From: JBDTMC01 sp039934475
GTDB taxonomy: Bacteria; Acidobacteriota; Terriglobia; Bryobacterales; Bryobacteraceae
DNA length: 5,491 nucleotides
Direction of reading: 5' to 3'
NCBI GenBank assembly: GCA_039934475.1
Contig: JBDTMC010000509.1
Span: forward strand, 1-5,491
Shown: piece by piece, positions 1 through 5,491 of the stretch
Position numbering within the stretch: the first letter of the stretch is position 1
How the letters are laid out: every line of letters starts with the position of its first letter
Position numbers and translations under genes: made by a program
The notes under the pieces: generated by a model
The model's input: the letters and a program-made list of their open reading frames with translations, nothing else
Database searches by the model: none
Told to the model about the DNA's origin: nothing

Positions 1-948
1 CTTTATGCGACGCCTCCGGGACCGCTTGAGCGGTCTCACATCACCCAGCCGTTGGTCACCGGCATTCGAGCCATCGACGGTTTGATGCCCATCGGCAGGG
101 GACAAAGGGTCGGACTTTTCGGCGGTAGCGGCGTCGGCAAAAGCACGCTCCTTGGTTCCATGGCCCGTCACAACCAGTCTGACGTTACCGTGATCGCCCT
201 CATCGGAGAGCGCAACCGCGAAGTCCGCGCGTTCCTCGACCACGACCTCACCCCGGAGGGCTTGAAGCGCAGTGTAGTCGTTTGTGCGACTTCCGATCGC
301 CCGGCGCCGCTCCGCTTGCGAGCCTGCTTTGTGGCCCTTGCCGTCGCGGAATATTTTCGTGATCAAGGTGCAAACGTGCTGCTCGTCGCGGACTCGGTGA
401 CCCGTCTCGCCATGGCGCAGCGCGAAATCGGACTCGCGGCCGGCGAACCGCCCGGACAAAAGGGGTACCCACCCTCCGTCTTCAACTTACTGCCGAAAAT
501 CTTCGAAAGGGCAGGGAACTTTGAAAAGGGATCCATCACCGGGTTCTTCACCGTCCTTGTGGAAGGTGACGACTTTAACGAACCAGTGTGCGATGCCGTG
601 CGCGCCATTCTCGACGGCCACATTACCCTGTCGCGCGAACTGGGAGCCGCCGGCCATTATCCCGCGATCGACATTCTCCATTCCGTCAGCCGCCTGGCGT
701 CAAAGGTGGCGACACCGGAGCAGAAGGTCGCCGCGCAGAAGATTCGCGAGGCTATGGCAACTTACGAACGGGCGGAAGACCTGATCCAGTTGGGCGCCTA
801 TGTGTCGGGCACAAATCCGAAGCTCGACGCGGCCATTCAAGGACACAGCGAACTCATCGAGTTCCTGCGCCAGGATACGCATTCCATGGCCAACCTTCCG
901 GAAACAATTGAACGCCTCTGTGCCGTCTCCAAAAGGGTTAGCCAGTGA
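1..948 (+). CDS. fliI: Flagellar export ATPase FliI, C-terminal part (5' truncated by window edge)
   Basis: This is the cytoplasmic ATPase of the flagellar type III export apparatus, an F1-beta-like homohexamer that energises unloading of export substrates. The reading frame is open from base 1, and the residues before the TTG at 52 already match FliI (PPGPLERSHI, then PLVTGIRAIDGL). The gene therefore starts off-window, and 315 residues are visible of the family's usual 430-450. In fragment numbering, the Walker A loop is GGSGVGKST at 41-49 (bases 121-147). The catalytic-Glu segment IGERNREV is at 68-75, Walker B VLLVAD at 126-131, and the FliI/YscN signature GEPPGQKGYPPSVF at 148-161. The segments TVLVEGDD and GHYPAID follow, with SVSR at 228-231 as a candidate arginine-finger region. 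All motifs are intact, so the enzyme should be active. A type III secretion ATPase (SctN) is the alternative, but the FliJ-like gene that follows favours the flagellum. Confidence 0.95.
   Translation, partial: LYATPPGPLERSHITQPLVTGIRAIDGLMPIGRGQRVGLFGGSGVGKSTLLGSMARHNQSDVTVIALIGERNREVRAFLDHDLTPEGLKRSVVVCATSDRPAPLRLRACFVALAVAEYFRDQGANVLLVADSVTRLAMAQREIGLAAGEPPGQKGYPPSVFNLLPKIFERAGNFEKGSITGFFTVLVEGDDFNEPVCDAVRAILDGHITLSRELGAAGHYPAIDILHSVSRLASKVATPEQKVAAQKIREAMATYERAEDLIQLGAYVSGTNPKLDAAIQGHSELIEFLRQDTHSMANLPETIERLCAVSKRVSQ
932..937 (+). promoter_or_regulatory. Ribosome binding site for fliJ
   Basis: AAAGGG lies inside the last codons of fliI, 7 bases before the GTG at 945. This supports GTG 945 as the fliJ start rather than a downstream codon, and works together with the GTGA stop/start overlap at 945-948. 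The spacing is good, but the match to the anti-Shine-Dalgarno sequence is only partial. Confidence 0.5.
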
Positions 949-1421
949 ACCGGTTCGACTTCCGGCTCGCGCGTGTGCTCGACTACCGCCAGAAACAGTT
1001 GGAGGCGGCCGATCAGGTCTTACGTCGTCTCGTCGCCGAACAGGAAGGTGTGCGCGGACAAAAAGAGGCCCTCGGCGCGCGCTACCTCGCCGAAGAGGCG
1101 GCCCTGCGCATCGCCGTGGCGCCTCGGCCCGGGGAACTGGCCGCTCTCAGCGCCTATCGCCGGCACGTCCGGCTGGAACAAGCCAAACTCGATCGTTTGA
1201 TCTTCGAATGCGGCCGCCGGGTGGAGAAACAACGCGTCGAAGTACTTGAGGTCCGGCGCCGCTTTCGGCTCCTCGAAAAACTCCACGACAAAAGCAAGGC
1301 CAGATGGCAAGCCGCGTTCGCCAAGGAAATCGATTCGCTAGCCGAGGAGTCGTTTCTCGCCCGCTGGCCCAGGCCATCAGGCGCTGCGCGAGAGGCCGAG
1401 AGCGCGGATCCTCTTATGTAA
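945..1421 (+). CDS. fliJ: Flagellar export protein FliJ
   Basis: FliJ is the soluble coiled-coil stalk that sits in the FliI hexamer, contacts the FlhA export gate and escorts chaperones. The 158-residue product is close to the family's usual ~145-150. It opens with FDFRLARVLDYRQ (4-16), the typical FliJ N-terminus. It then forms two long charged helices, about 12-58 and 65-135, split by a Pro/Gly turn at 60-63 (PRPG). The late segment FRLLEKLHDKSKARW (107-121) matches the family's LEKL...K pattern. There is no signal peptide or membrane segment. The GTG start overlaps the fliI stop as GTGA, indicating translational coupling. The last 14 codons (residues 145-158, rich in Ala, Glu and Arg) are antisense to the end of the response-regulator gene and look like a dispensable extension. 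FliJ proteins diverge strongly, so the call rests on length, helices and position after fliI. Confidence 0.87.
   Translation: MNRFDFRLARVLDYRQKQLEAADQVLRRLVAEQEGVRGQKEALGARYLAEEAALRIAVAPRPGELAALSAYRRHVRLEQAKLDRLIFECGRRVEKQRVEVLEVRRRFRLLEKLHDKSKARWQAAFAKEIDSLAEESFLARWPRPSGAAREAESADPLM
1377..1421. other. Convergent tail-to-tail overlap of fliJ and the response-regulator gene
   Basis: The fliJ stop (TAA, 1419-1421) lies 45 bases past the regulator's stop (TGA on the minus strand, 1377-1379). Both genes therefore encode protein from opposite strands here. The regulator side carries residues 433-446, which include the end of its DNA-recognition helix (LHKRIRALGL). The FliJ side carries only a low-complexity tail. 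The codon boundaries of the two frames coincide. Neither strand shows a hairpin plus T-tract in or beside the overlap, so transcripts probably read into each other. Confidence 0.85.
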
Positions 1422-2717
1422 ATTCGTGCGTTCCATCCCCAGCACGCGGGACGCGCGCGAGACATTCCATCCGCAGCCGTCAAGCGCCCGCAGCAGGTGT
1501 TCGCGTTCCGCCGTGTTCCGCGTCTGTTGGAGGCTCGAACCGCCAGGCATCTCCCGCCGCACCTGGATCTCCAGAGGCACGGAATCCTCACCTAGCAGAT
1601 CGCCAGCCGTCAAAATTGCCATGCGCTCCACCACGTTGCGCAGTTCGCGGGCATTGCCCGGCCACAAATATCCGGCAAAACAGCCGAACACGGCGTCATC
1701 GAAGACCTTCGGACGGAAGTTGTTACGGCGGCAGAAATCGTCCAGGAAATAGGCCGCCAGTGCGGGAATATCCTGCGGCCGTTCGCGCAGTGACGGAACG
1801 CGAATCGGAACCACACACAGACGGTAATACAAATCTTCGCGGAATTGGTTCTTGATCACCAGGGAACCCAAGTCGCGGTTCGTGGCAGACACCACCCGCA
1901 CCGCCACTCGTACCGGCCGCTCTCCCCCCACGCGGTGGAATTCGCCCTCCTGCAACACGCGCAATAGCTTCGCCTGCGAGGCCGCATGCAAGTCGCCCAC
2001 TTCATCCAGGAACAGCGTGCCCCCATCGGCCAGCTCGAACTTCCCGCGCCGTGCTGAGGCCGCTCCGGTAAAGGCGCCTTTCTCATGTCCAAACAGCTCC
2101 GTTTCCAGTAACTCGGTGGGAATCGCCGCACAGTTCACCTTCACAAACGGTCCCGCACTGAACGGACTCTCGCGATGAACGTGCGACGCCAGGAGCTCTT
2201 TTCCCGTACCGGATTCGCCAGTCAATAGGATTCGGGCATCTGAACGCGCCGCCAAGGTCGCCTGCTGCACCACCTGCTGAAACGCCGGACTGGACCCGAT
2301 CATCGTGGCGCGCGAATCCACCAACTCCCGCAACCGCGCATTCTCAGCCCGCAGCGTACTTTGTTCCAGCGCGTTTTTCAGCGCCAGCAGAACCCGGTCG
2401 CGGCCCAGCGGTTTCTCCAGAAAATCGAACGCCCCGGCGCGAGTCGCCTCCACCGCATCGGCGATCGTGGCGTGCCCTGAGATCATAATCGCCGGCGCCG
2501 GGTTCTCGCCCTGCCTCACAAGCCGCAGCAAATCCATTCCGCTGCCATCCGGCAGCCTGACGTCGAACAAATAGACATCGGCCTGCGCCAAGTCAGGGTG
2601 CGTGCGCATCTCTGCTGCCGTTGTGCACACCGTGACTCGATACCCTTCCCGCTCCAGAATCAGACGCAGTGTCCGCCCGATGTTCTCTTCGTCATCGACA
2701 ATAAAGACGCGCTTCAT
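1377..2717 (-). CDS. Sigma-54-dependent response regulator, NtrX-like
   Basis: This is a DNA-binding activator that, when phosphorylated, remodels sigma-54 RNA polymerase by ATP hydrolysis. The 446 residues give the full NtrC-family layout. The receiver is at 1-118, with acidic pocket D8-D9, phospho-acceptor D52 (FDVRLPDGSG), switch S80 and K102 (EKP). The AAA+ domain is at about 139-370: Walker A GESGTGKE 167-174, sigma-54 contact loop GAFTGA 214-219, Walker B LFLDE 235-239, sensor I SATN 277-280, arginine fingers in FREDLYYRL (R293, R299) and sensor II WPGNARELRN 352-361. The Fis-type HTH is at about 406-444, and its ERTNLHKRIRALG resembles NtrX. Nothing essential is missing. The ATG overlaps the kinase stop as ATGA, and a purine-rich GGGGAAGAGAG precedes it by 9 bases, so this is a coupled cognate pair. 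The family call is firm. NtrX rather than an AtoC/ZraR-type regulator rests on the kinase type and the HTH wording. Confidence 0.95.
   Translation of the reverse strand: MKRVFIVDDEENIGRTLRLILEREGYRVTVCTTAAEMRTHPDLAQADVYLFDVRLPDGSGMDLLRLVRQGENPAPAIMISGHATIADAVEATRAGAFDFLEKPLGRDRVLLALKNALEQSTLRAENARLRELVDSRATMIGSSPAFQQVVQQATLAARSDARILLTGESGTGKELLASHVHRESPFSAGPFVKVNCAAIPTELLETELFGHEKGAFTGAASARRGKFELADGGTLFLDEVGDLHAASQAKLLRVLQEGEFHRVGGERPVRVAVRVVSATNRDLGSLVIKNQFREDLYYRLCVVPIRVPSLRERPQDIPALAAYFLDDFCRRNNFRPKVFDDAVFGCFAGYLWPGNARELRNVVERMAILTAGDLLGEDSVPLEIQVRREMPGGSSLQQTRNTAEREHLLRALDGCGWNVSRASRVLGMERTNLHKRIRALGLSRSA
2714..2717 (-). other. ATGA stop/start overlap coupling kinase and response regulator
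   Basis: The kinase TGA and the regulator ATG share bases, a four-base ATGA junction typical of translationally coupled pairs. It supports the chosen regulator start and suggests that the two proteins are made in a fixed ratio. Confidence 0.9.
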
Positions 2718-4126
2718 GCGGAAATTCTCTCTTCCCCGGCGCGGCCGGCGGCCGGCAGCCGCACGCGGAATGCAGCGCCCCCCAGTTCGCCCTTCGCCAG
2801 CGTAATGTCGCCTCCGGAAAGCAGCGCGCTCTTGCGTGCGATAGACAATCCCAAGCCCATGCCGCCCTTCTTGAAACTGATGGTCGGTTCAAACAGCGTC
2901 TGCCGCGCCAGGGTACTTAAACCGGGTCCTGAATCGTGAACTTCAACAATCACTTCACCTTCCCCGGCCGTCGTCGTCACCAGTACCACTGGACTCGGCG
3001 CGGCTTCGGCCGCGTTTTCCAGCAGATTGGTGAAAATCCCGCGCGCCACATCCTCGTCAACCAGGGCCCGCGCTCCCCCCGCCACCAGCCGCGTCTGGTA
3101 CTCCGCCATCGGGCGGCCGCGGCGCAAGAACTCGATCCGCTCGGCGATCAAGGCGTTGATGTCTACCGAGGTGGGCAAAACCGGCGGCTCGGCGGCGAAT
3201 TCCGAAAAGGCCCGCACCCGCCGCTCCAGGCTGTTCACTTCATCGGCCACAATCTGTGCCGCCTGTTCCAGATACGACGCATCGTTCTCGCCGTGGCGCG
3301 CCACAATCTCCTCCATATTCAACCGAATGGGAGTGAGCGAGTTCTTTACTTCGTGTGCCATTTTCCGCGCCAGGCTCTGCCAACTCGCCATCTGGGCCAG
3401 ATAGATCAAGCGGTCGCGGCTCTCTCGTAGTTCGGCCGCAGTGTGGTTGAACGCCCGGATCGCCCGGCCCACCTCATCGTTGGCGCCCTCTGCCAACCGA
3501 ATGTCCAGGTTGCCTGCCGACAGCTGCTGCAAACCCTTCGTCAGTTGATGGATCGGGCGGCTGATTCGTATCGCCGATAGCACCAACACCGCCGTCGCCG
3601 CCAGCCACAATCCCGCCGATAGAATCACCAGCGTGTACGTAAATCCGCGCCGTAGGTCCCGGGCGTCCAACGATGCCACCGTGCTGCGCGCCTTCCGGAA
3701 CTGGTCCCCAATGCGGCCCATCGCCACCGGACCGAGGTCAAGCGTAAACACTCGAACCCCATCCCCCGCATCCCGCACGGCATAGTTCAACCGCTCCCCG
3801 TGTTCGCCGGCCAGAAAGAAACGCTCTGCTTCACCGCTCTCCCAGAACTCGCGCACGGCGGCCGGCCATCTCGCGCGCTCCTGTCCCAGGTAGCCCACCG
3901 GTTGGACGCGCCCTTCCGCGGCATCCTCCCGCAGTCGGTCGCGCGCCTGCCGGTAGTACTCGCGCGCCGTCGTTTCTAAACTTCTCGAAAGGGAATCCAA
4001 CTCGCTCGTGGTGGCATAACTGAGGCTTCGATCCAACAGCCGCGCTGTGATCCAAAGGGTAGCTGCCAGCGGGATCAGCGTCGAAGCGAGAAAAACCAAC
4101 ACCAGACGATTTCGAAGCCGGTTCAC
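2714..4126 (-). CDS. Membrane sensor histidine kinase, NtrY-like (HAMP-HisKA-HATPase, no PAS)
   Basis: This inner-membrane kinase autophosphorylates on His and passes the phosphate to the regulator encoded next to it. It has 470 residues. TM1 is at about 8-31, an extracytoplasmic region of about 130 residues follows, and TM2 is at about 163-185. The HAMP domain is at 186-240, with P191 and the DEVG glutamate E218. The dimerisation/phosphorylation helix has H258 in MAHEVKNSLTPIR, preceded by the NtrY-like W249..LARK. The HATPase domain has N box N367/N371 (NLLENAAEAA), G1 DSGPGL 398-403 and G2 GGMGLGL 421-427. E259 and N262 fit the ExxN catalytic pattern for kinase plus phosphatase activity. 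Classic NtrY is longer, with more N-terminal helices and a PAS domain; here HAMP runs straight into the His helix, so sensing probably depends on the extracytoplasmic part. The GTG start lies 1 base after the upstream gene's TAG. AGAGGAA is 13 bases upstream, too far for a good RBS, so coupling is likely. Confidence 0.93.
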   Translation of the reverse strand: MNRLRNRLVLVFLASTLIPLAATLWITARLLDRSLSYATTSELDSLSRSLETTAREYYRQARDRLREDAAEGRVQPVGYLGQERARWPAAVREFWESGEAERFFLAGEHGERLNYAVRDAGDGVRVFTLDLGPVAMGRIGDQFRKARSTVASLDARDLRRGFTYTLVILSAGLWLAATAVLVLSAIRISRPIHQLTKGLQQLSAGNLDIRLAEGANDEVGRAIRAFNHTAAELRESRDRLIYLAQMASWQSLARKMAHEVKNSLTPIRLNMEEIVARHGENDASYLEQAAQIVADEVNSLERRVRAFSEFAAEPPVLPTSVDINALIAERIEFLRRGRPMAEYQTRLVAGGARALVDEDVARGIFTNLLENAAEAAPSPVVLVTTTAGEGEVIVEVHDSGPGLSTLARQTLFEPTISFKKGGMGLGLSIARKSALLSGGDITLAKGELGGAAFRVRLPAAGRAGEERISA

Positions 4127-4127
4127 G

Positions 4128-4736
4128 CTATCGCCTGGATTCCTCTCTGGCTATGTCTCGCAGGCGTAGTGGGCCCGTCTCCAGACTCCACTGCATCTGG
4201 CGATCCTTAGCCGGCCGGCTGAACAGGTCAATGAGGGCTGTGAGATCGAACCCGGCCTCGCCCGTGTTCTGCCGGGCCAGTGTGCTCACGTCCTCGGCTC
4301 GAACCTCCAACCGCAGCCACAGCGGCAAGTCCCGTGCCGTGTCTCCCATGGAAAGCAACACATGATCCAGACACCACGCTTCCGCGGCCGCCGCCATCAG
4401 GTTTGAGGCAGTCCGATCCGTTCGCCGTACCTGCGTCACGGCAAATCGCTCCTCCCACAAATCGTAGCTGATCAGAAATCGCTCAATCGCCTTGCGTAGC
4501 GCCATACCTCGCGGCTGAAGGGCCAAGGCGACCTGGAATTCAAAGGCGAGGGAATGGCCGTCGCGGAGATGCTGCAGGGCACGGCCGGTTAGAAAATGAA
4601 AGTCCGGAGAGCTGAGGCCGATCTGCTCGTCGCGGTTACGCACCGCCAACGTTTCGCGCGCGGAAGCCCGCCCGCCCAGCGCGGCCACGCCGCCTAGCAG
4701 AAACCACCGCCTGTCCATTTGCGGCAGTGGCCGCAT
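4128..4736 (-). CDS. Exported protein of unknown function with Tat-like signal, DUF4390-like
   Basis: The molecular function is unknown. The 202 residues begin with a likely export signal: D8-R9-R10-W11-F12-L13 resembles the twin-arginine motif, a hydrophobic run spans 11-21, and ASA at 24-26 offers a signal-peptidase I site. No lipobox Cys is visible. The mature part (about 176 residues) looks alpha/beta with no other membrane span. Its order (a helix with RALQHL, a strand LAFEFQVALAL, then FLISYDLWEERFAV, LWLRLEVRAE, and a C-terminal FSRPAK and WSLETGPLRL) recalls DUF4390 proteins. As I recall, those are encoded just before ntrYX-like pairs in some proteobacteria. I judge this from pattern and context, not a search. 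ATG at 4736 shares its A with the upstream TGA (TGATG). An in-frame ATG at 4718 (residue 7) also precedes the whole signal and could be the true start. The position between a barrel gene and a sensor kinase suggests a periplasmic helper or signal input, which is inference. Confidence 0.72.
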   Translation of the reverse strand: MRPLPQMDRRWFLLGGVAALGGRASARETLAVRNRDEQIGLSSPDFHFLTGRALQHLRDGHSLAFEFQVALALQPRGMALRKAIERFLISYDLWEERFAVTQVRRTDRTASNLMAAAAEAWCLDHVLLSMGDTARDLPLWLRLEVRAEDVSTLARQNTGEAGFDLTALIDLFSRPAKDRQMQWSLETGPLRLRDIAREESRR

Positions 4737-4738
4737 CA
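4734..4738 (-). other. TGATG stop/start junction between barrel gene and small exported-protein gene
   Basis: On the minus strand the barrel gene's TGA (4738-4736) and the next gene's ATG (4736-4734) share one A. No clear Shine-Dalgarno sequence precedes this ATG (the upstream bases read ATGGCTATGACCTTC), so reinitiation by the terminating ribosome is the simplest way to start here. Confidence 0.7.
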
Positions 4739-5491
4739 GAAGGTCATAGCCATCAGGAACACCGGTGTGATCCGGCCGGCCCTCAGTGGGAAGCCGGCGG
4801 AAAAATACAAATTACCCGTGTGCACTCCACCTCCGATCGAATGTTTGACGTCCGACGAGGCGCCGCGGTTCCATACAGCGCCCGTATCGTAGAAGGCGTG
4901 CAGCATCCGGTACCGGTATTCCACCGACCCGTAAGCCATCCGGCTACCTCCTAAAGGCTTAAGATCGTACTTGCTCCACCCCCGTAGCGTGGTGCCTGAT
5001 CCGAGGCTGAATCGATCATAAAGAGGCGCTTGCCCGGTGATGCTCCCCACCATGGAAACAACCCGCACGTGCCGCCGCCCCGCGCTCCAATCATAACGCG
5101 CGGAAACCAAGTGCCGCGCGTATACGTAGTCGCTATCAAGCGATCTGGTGGCCGCCCGCAGCGAGTACGCTGCGTCCAGTGTTTGGCTGGCGTCCGAAGC
5201 TTCCCAATCCCGCCGGTAGCGCAGAGTATTTACCACGGCATTGGAGGCTTCGGCGCGTGCGGCCGTAAACTCGGGTTCCAAACGTTGCAGGCTCACGCCG
5301 GTTGAGACGGTGAAGTCTCGTGCCACTCGGAATGAGACAACCGGCTGTATATTAAGGCGATTCCGGTAAAGCCCTGAAGTATCGCTGCCGATCGCCGCCC
5401 GCTGGGTGCTGGCATCCCATTGATCATGGTAATTCTCCACATCGATCCGGAACCCAAGGCGGCTCGTTCCCAATTCTCTCCGGTCATAGCG
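4736..5491 (-). CDS. Omp85/BamA-superfamily outer-membrane protein, C-terminal barrel (5' truncated by window edge)
   Basis: This is the end of a 16-strand-type outer-membrane barrel, a family that inserts or translocates proteins at the outer membrane. The frame is open to the window edge: six codons (RYDRRE) precede the TTG at 5473 and continue the beta pattern, so the start is off-window and 251 residues are visible. Numbered from that TTG, the family hallmark is DRFSLGSGTTLRGWSKYDLKPLGGSRMAYGS at 153-183, given here in two runs: DRFSLGSGTTLRGW (153-166), the lid-loop motif, and YDLKPLGGSRMAYGS (169-183). EYRYR, AFYDTGAVWN (193-202) and GGGVHTGNLYF follow. Alternating hydrophobic/polar strands fill the rest, and the chain ends MAMTF, with the C-terminal Phe of a BAM-recognised beta signal. 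The loop motif reads LRGW where BamA has (V/I)RG(F/Y). The POTRA or other N-terminal domains that would separate BamA, TamA or a specialised relative are not visible. Confidence 0.88.
   Translation of the reverse strand, partial: RYDRRELGTSRLGFRIDVENYHDQWDASTQRAAIGSDTSGLYRNRLNIQPVVSFRVARDFTVSTGVSLQRLEPEFTAARAEASNAVVNTLRYRRDWEASDASQTLDAAYSLRAATRSLDSDYVYARHLVSARYDWSAGRRHVRVVSMVGSITGQAPLYDRFSLGSGTTLRGWSKYDLKPLGGSRMAYGSVEYRYRMLHAFYDTGAVWNRGASSDVKHSIGGGVHTGNLYFSAGFPLRAGRITPVFLMAMTF

Noticed and set aside
20..35. Near-palindrome GACCGCT-TG-AGCGGTC, as an operator or hairpin
   Set aside because: It falls inside conserved fliI codons (GPLERS) with a loop too short for a stable hairpin; chance in GC-rich coding DNA is sufficient.
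52..948. FliI as a short complete protein starting at the TTG at 52
   Set aside because: The frame is open to base 1 and the upstream residues are canonical FliI, so the TTG is an internal Leu codon and the gene is cut by the window edge.
1365..1376. Inverted repeat TGGCC-CA-GGCCA right after the regulator's stop, as a terminator
   Set aside because: The stem is only 5 bp with a 2-base loop, no T-tract follows on the minus strand, and it lies within fliJ codons.
1154..1591. 145-residue minus-strand frame covering fliJ and the regulator's end
   Set aside because: It is an Arg/Ser-rich alternative frame of two genes that have clear family motifs.
1304..1855. 183-residue open frame on the plus strand across fliJ and the regulator gene
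   Set aside because: It is antisense to the well-supported AAA+ and HTH region, and its Arg/Ser/Pro-rich composition is typical of a shadow frame in GC-rich DNA.
2743..2756. Tandem 7-bp repeat GGCCGGC x2 near the kinase C-terminus
   Set aside because: There are only two copies inside Ala/Gly/Arg codons of a variable tail; this is likely simple GC-rich slippage with no array or element.
2936..3430. 164-residue open frame on the plus strand
   Set aside because: It lies wholly antisense to the conserved kinase catalytic domains, is rich in Arg, His and Gln, and shows no recognisable domain.
4209..4220. Perfect 12-bp palindrome AGCCGGCCGGCT
   Set aside because: It is within codons of the small exported protein (SRPAK region) and occurs once; self-complementary GC runs are expected at this base composition.
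5310..5325. Sigma-54-like promoter on the minus strand, TGGCACGAGACTTCAC
   Set aside because: The -24 half matches, but the -12 half reads TTCA instead of TTGC, losing the key GC doublet. The site is inside the barrel reading frame, encoding VARDFT.
4736..5473. Barrel protein starting at the TTG at 5473
   Set aside because: The frame stays open to 5491 with barrel-like residues and Omp85 proteins are much longer, so this TTG is an internal Leu codon.

Overview
This window is densely coding and GC-rich (about three-fifths G+C by eye, not counted). The longest non-coding gap between neighbouring genes is 1 base, and no stretch over 300 bases lacks a gene. It holds two convergent gene blocks from a flagellated, Gram-negative, diderm bacterium. 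The evidence for that is a FliI/FliJ flagellar export pair, an Omp85-type outer-membrane barrel ending in Phe, and a sigma-54 activator with an inner-membrane sensor kinase. The phylum cannot be read securely. The GC content, the style of the proteins and the NtrY/NtrX-like pair would fit an acidobacterium of the Solibacter/Bryobacter type or a proteobacterium; this is a weak guess.

Plus strand, 1-1421: the C-terminal two-thirds or so of the flagellar export ATPase FliI enters from the left edge. It overlaps by 4 bases the complete gene for its coiled-coil partner FliJ. This is the end of a flagellar operon.

Minus strand, 5491-1377: four genes are read leftwards with junctions of +1 to -4 bases, so they are very likely one operon. 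In transcription order they are (i) the C-terminal barrel of an Omp85/BamA-superfamily outer-membrane protein, whose 5' part lies off the right edge; (ii) a small exported protein with a Tat-like signal peptide and a resemblance to DUF4390; (iii) an NtrY-like membrane histidine kinase with two TM segments, a HAMP domain and no PAS domain; and (iv) an NtrX-like sigma-54-dependent response regulator with all key residues intact. The two blocks converge and overlap tail to tail by 45 bases, with no terminator visible between them.

How they may work together: the kinase and regulator should form a phosphorelay that drives sigma-54 transcription. The tight coupling to an exported protein and an outer-membrane barrel suggests, as inference only, that the relay monitors or serves the cell envelope. 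The flagellar neighbours may be an unrelated adjacent operon or a regulatory target; nothing in the window decides this. No RNA genes, mobile elements, CRISPR arrays or convincing promoters or terminators were found. The operon promoter(s) must lie outside the window.
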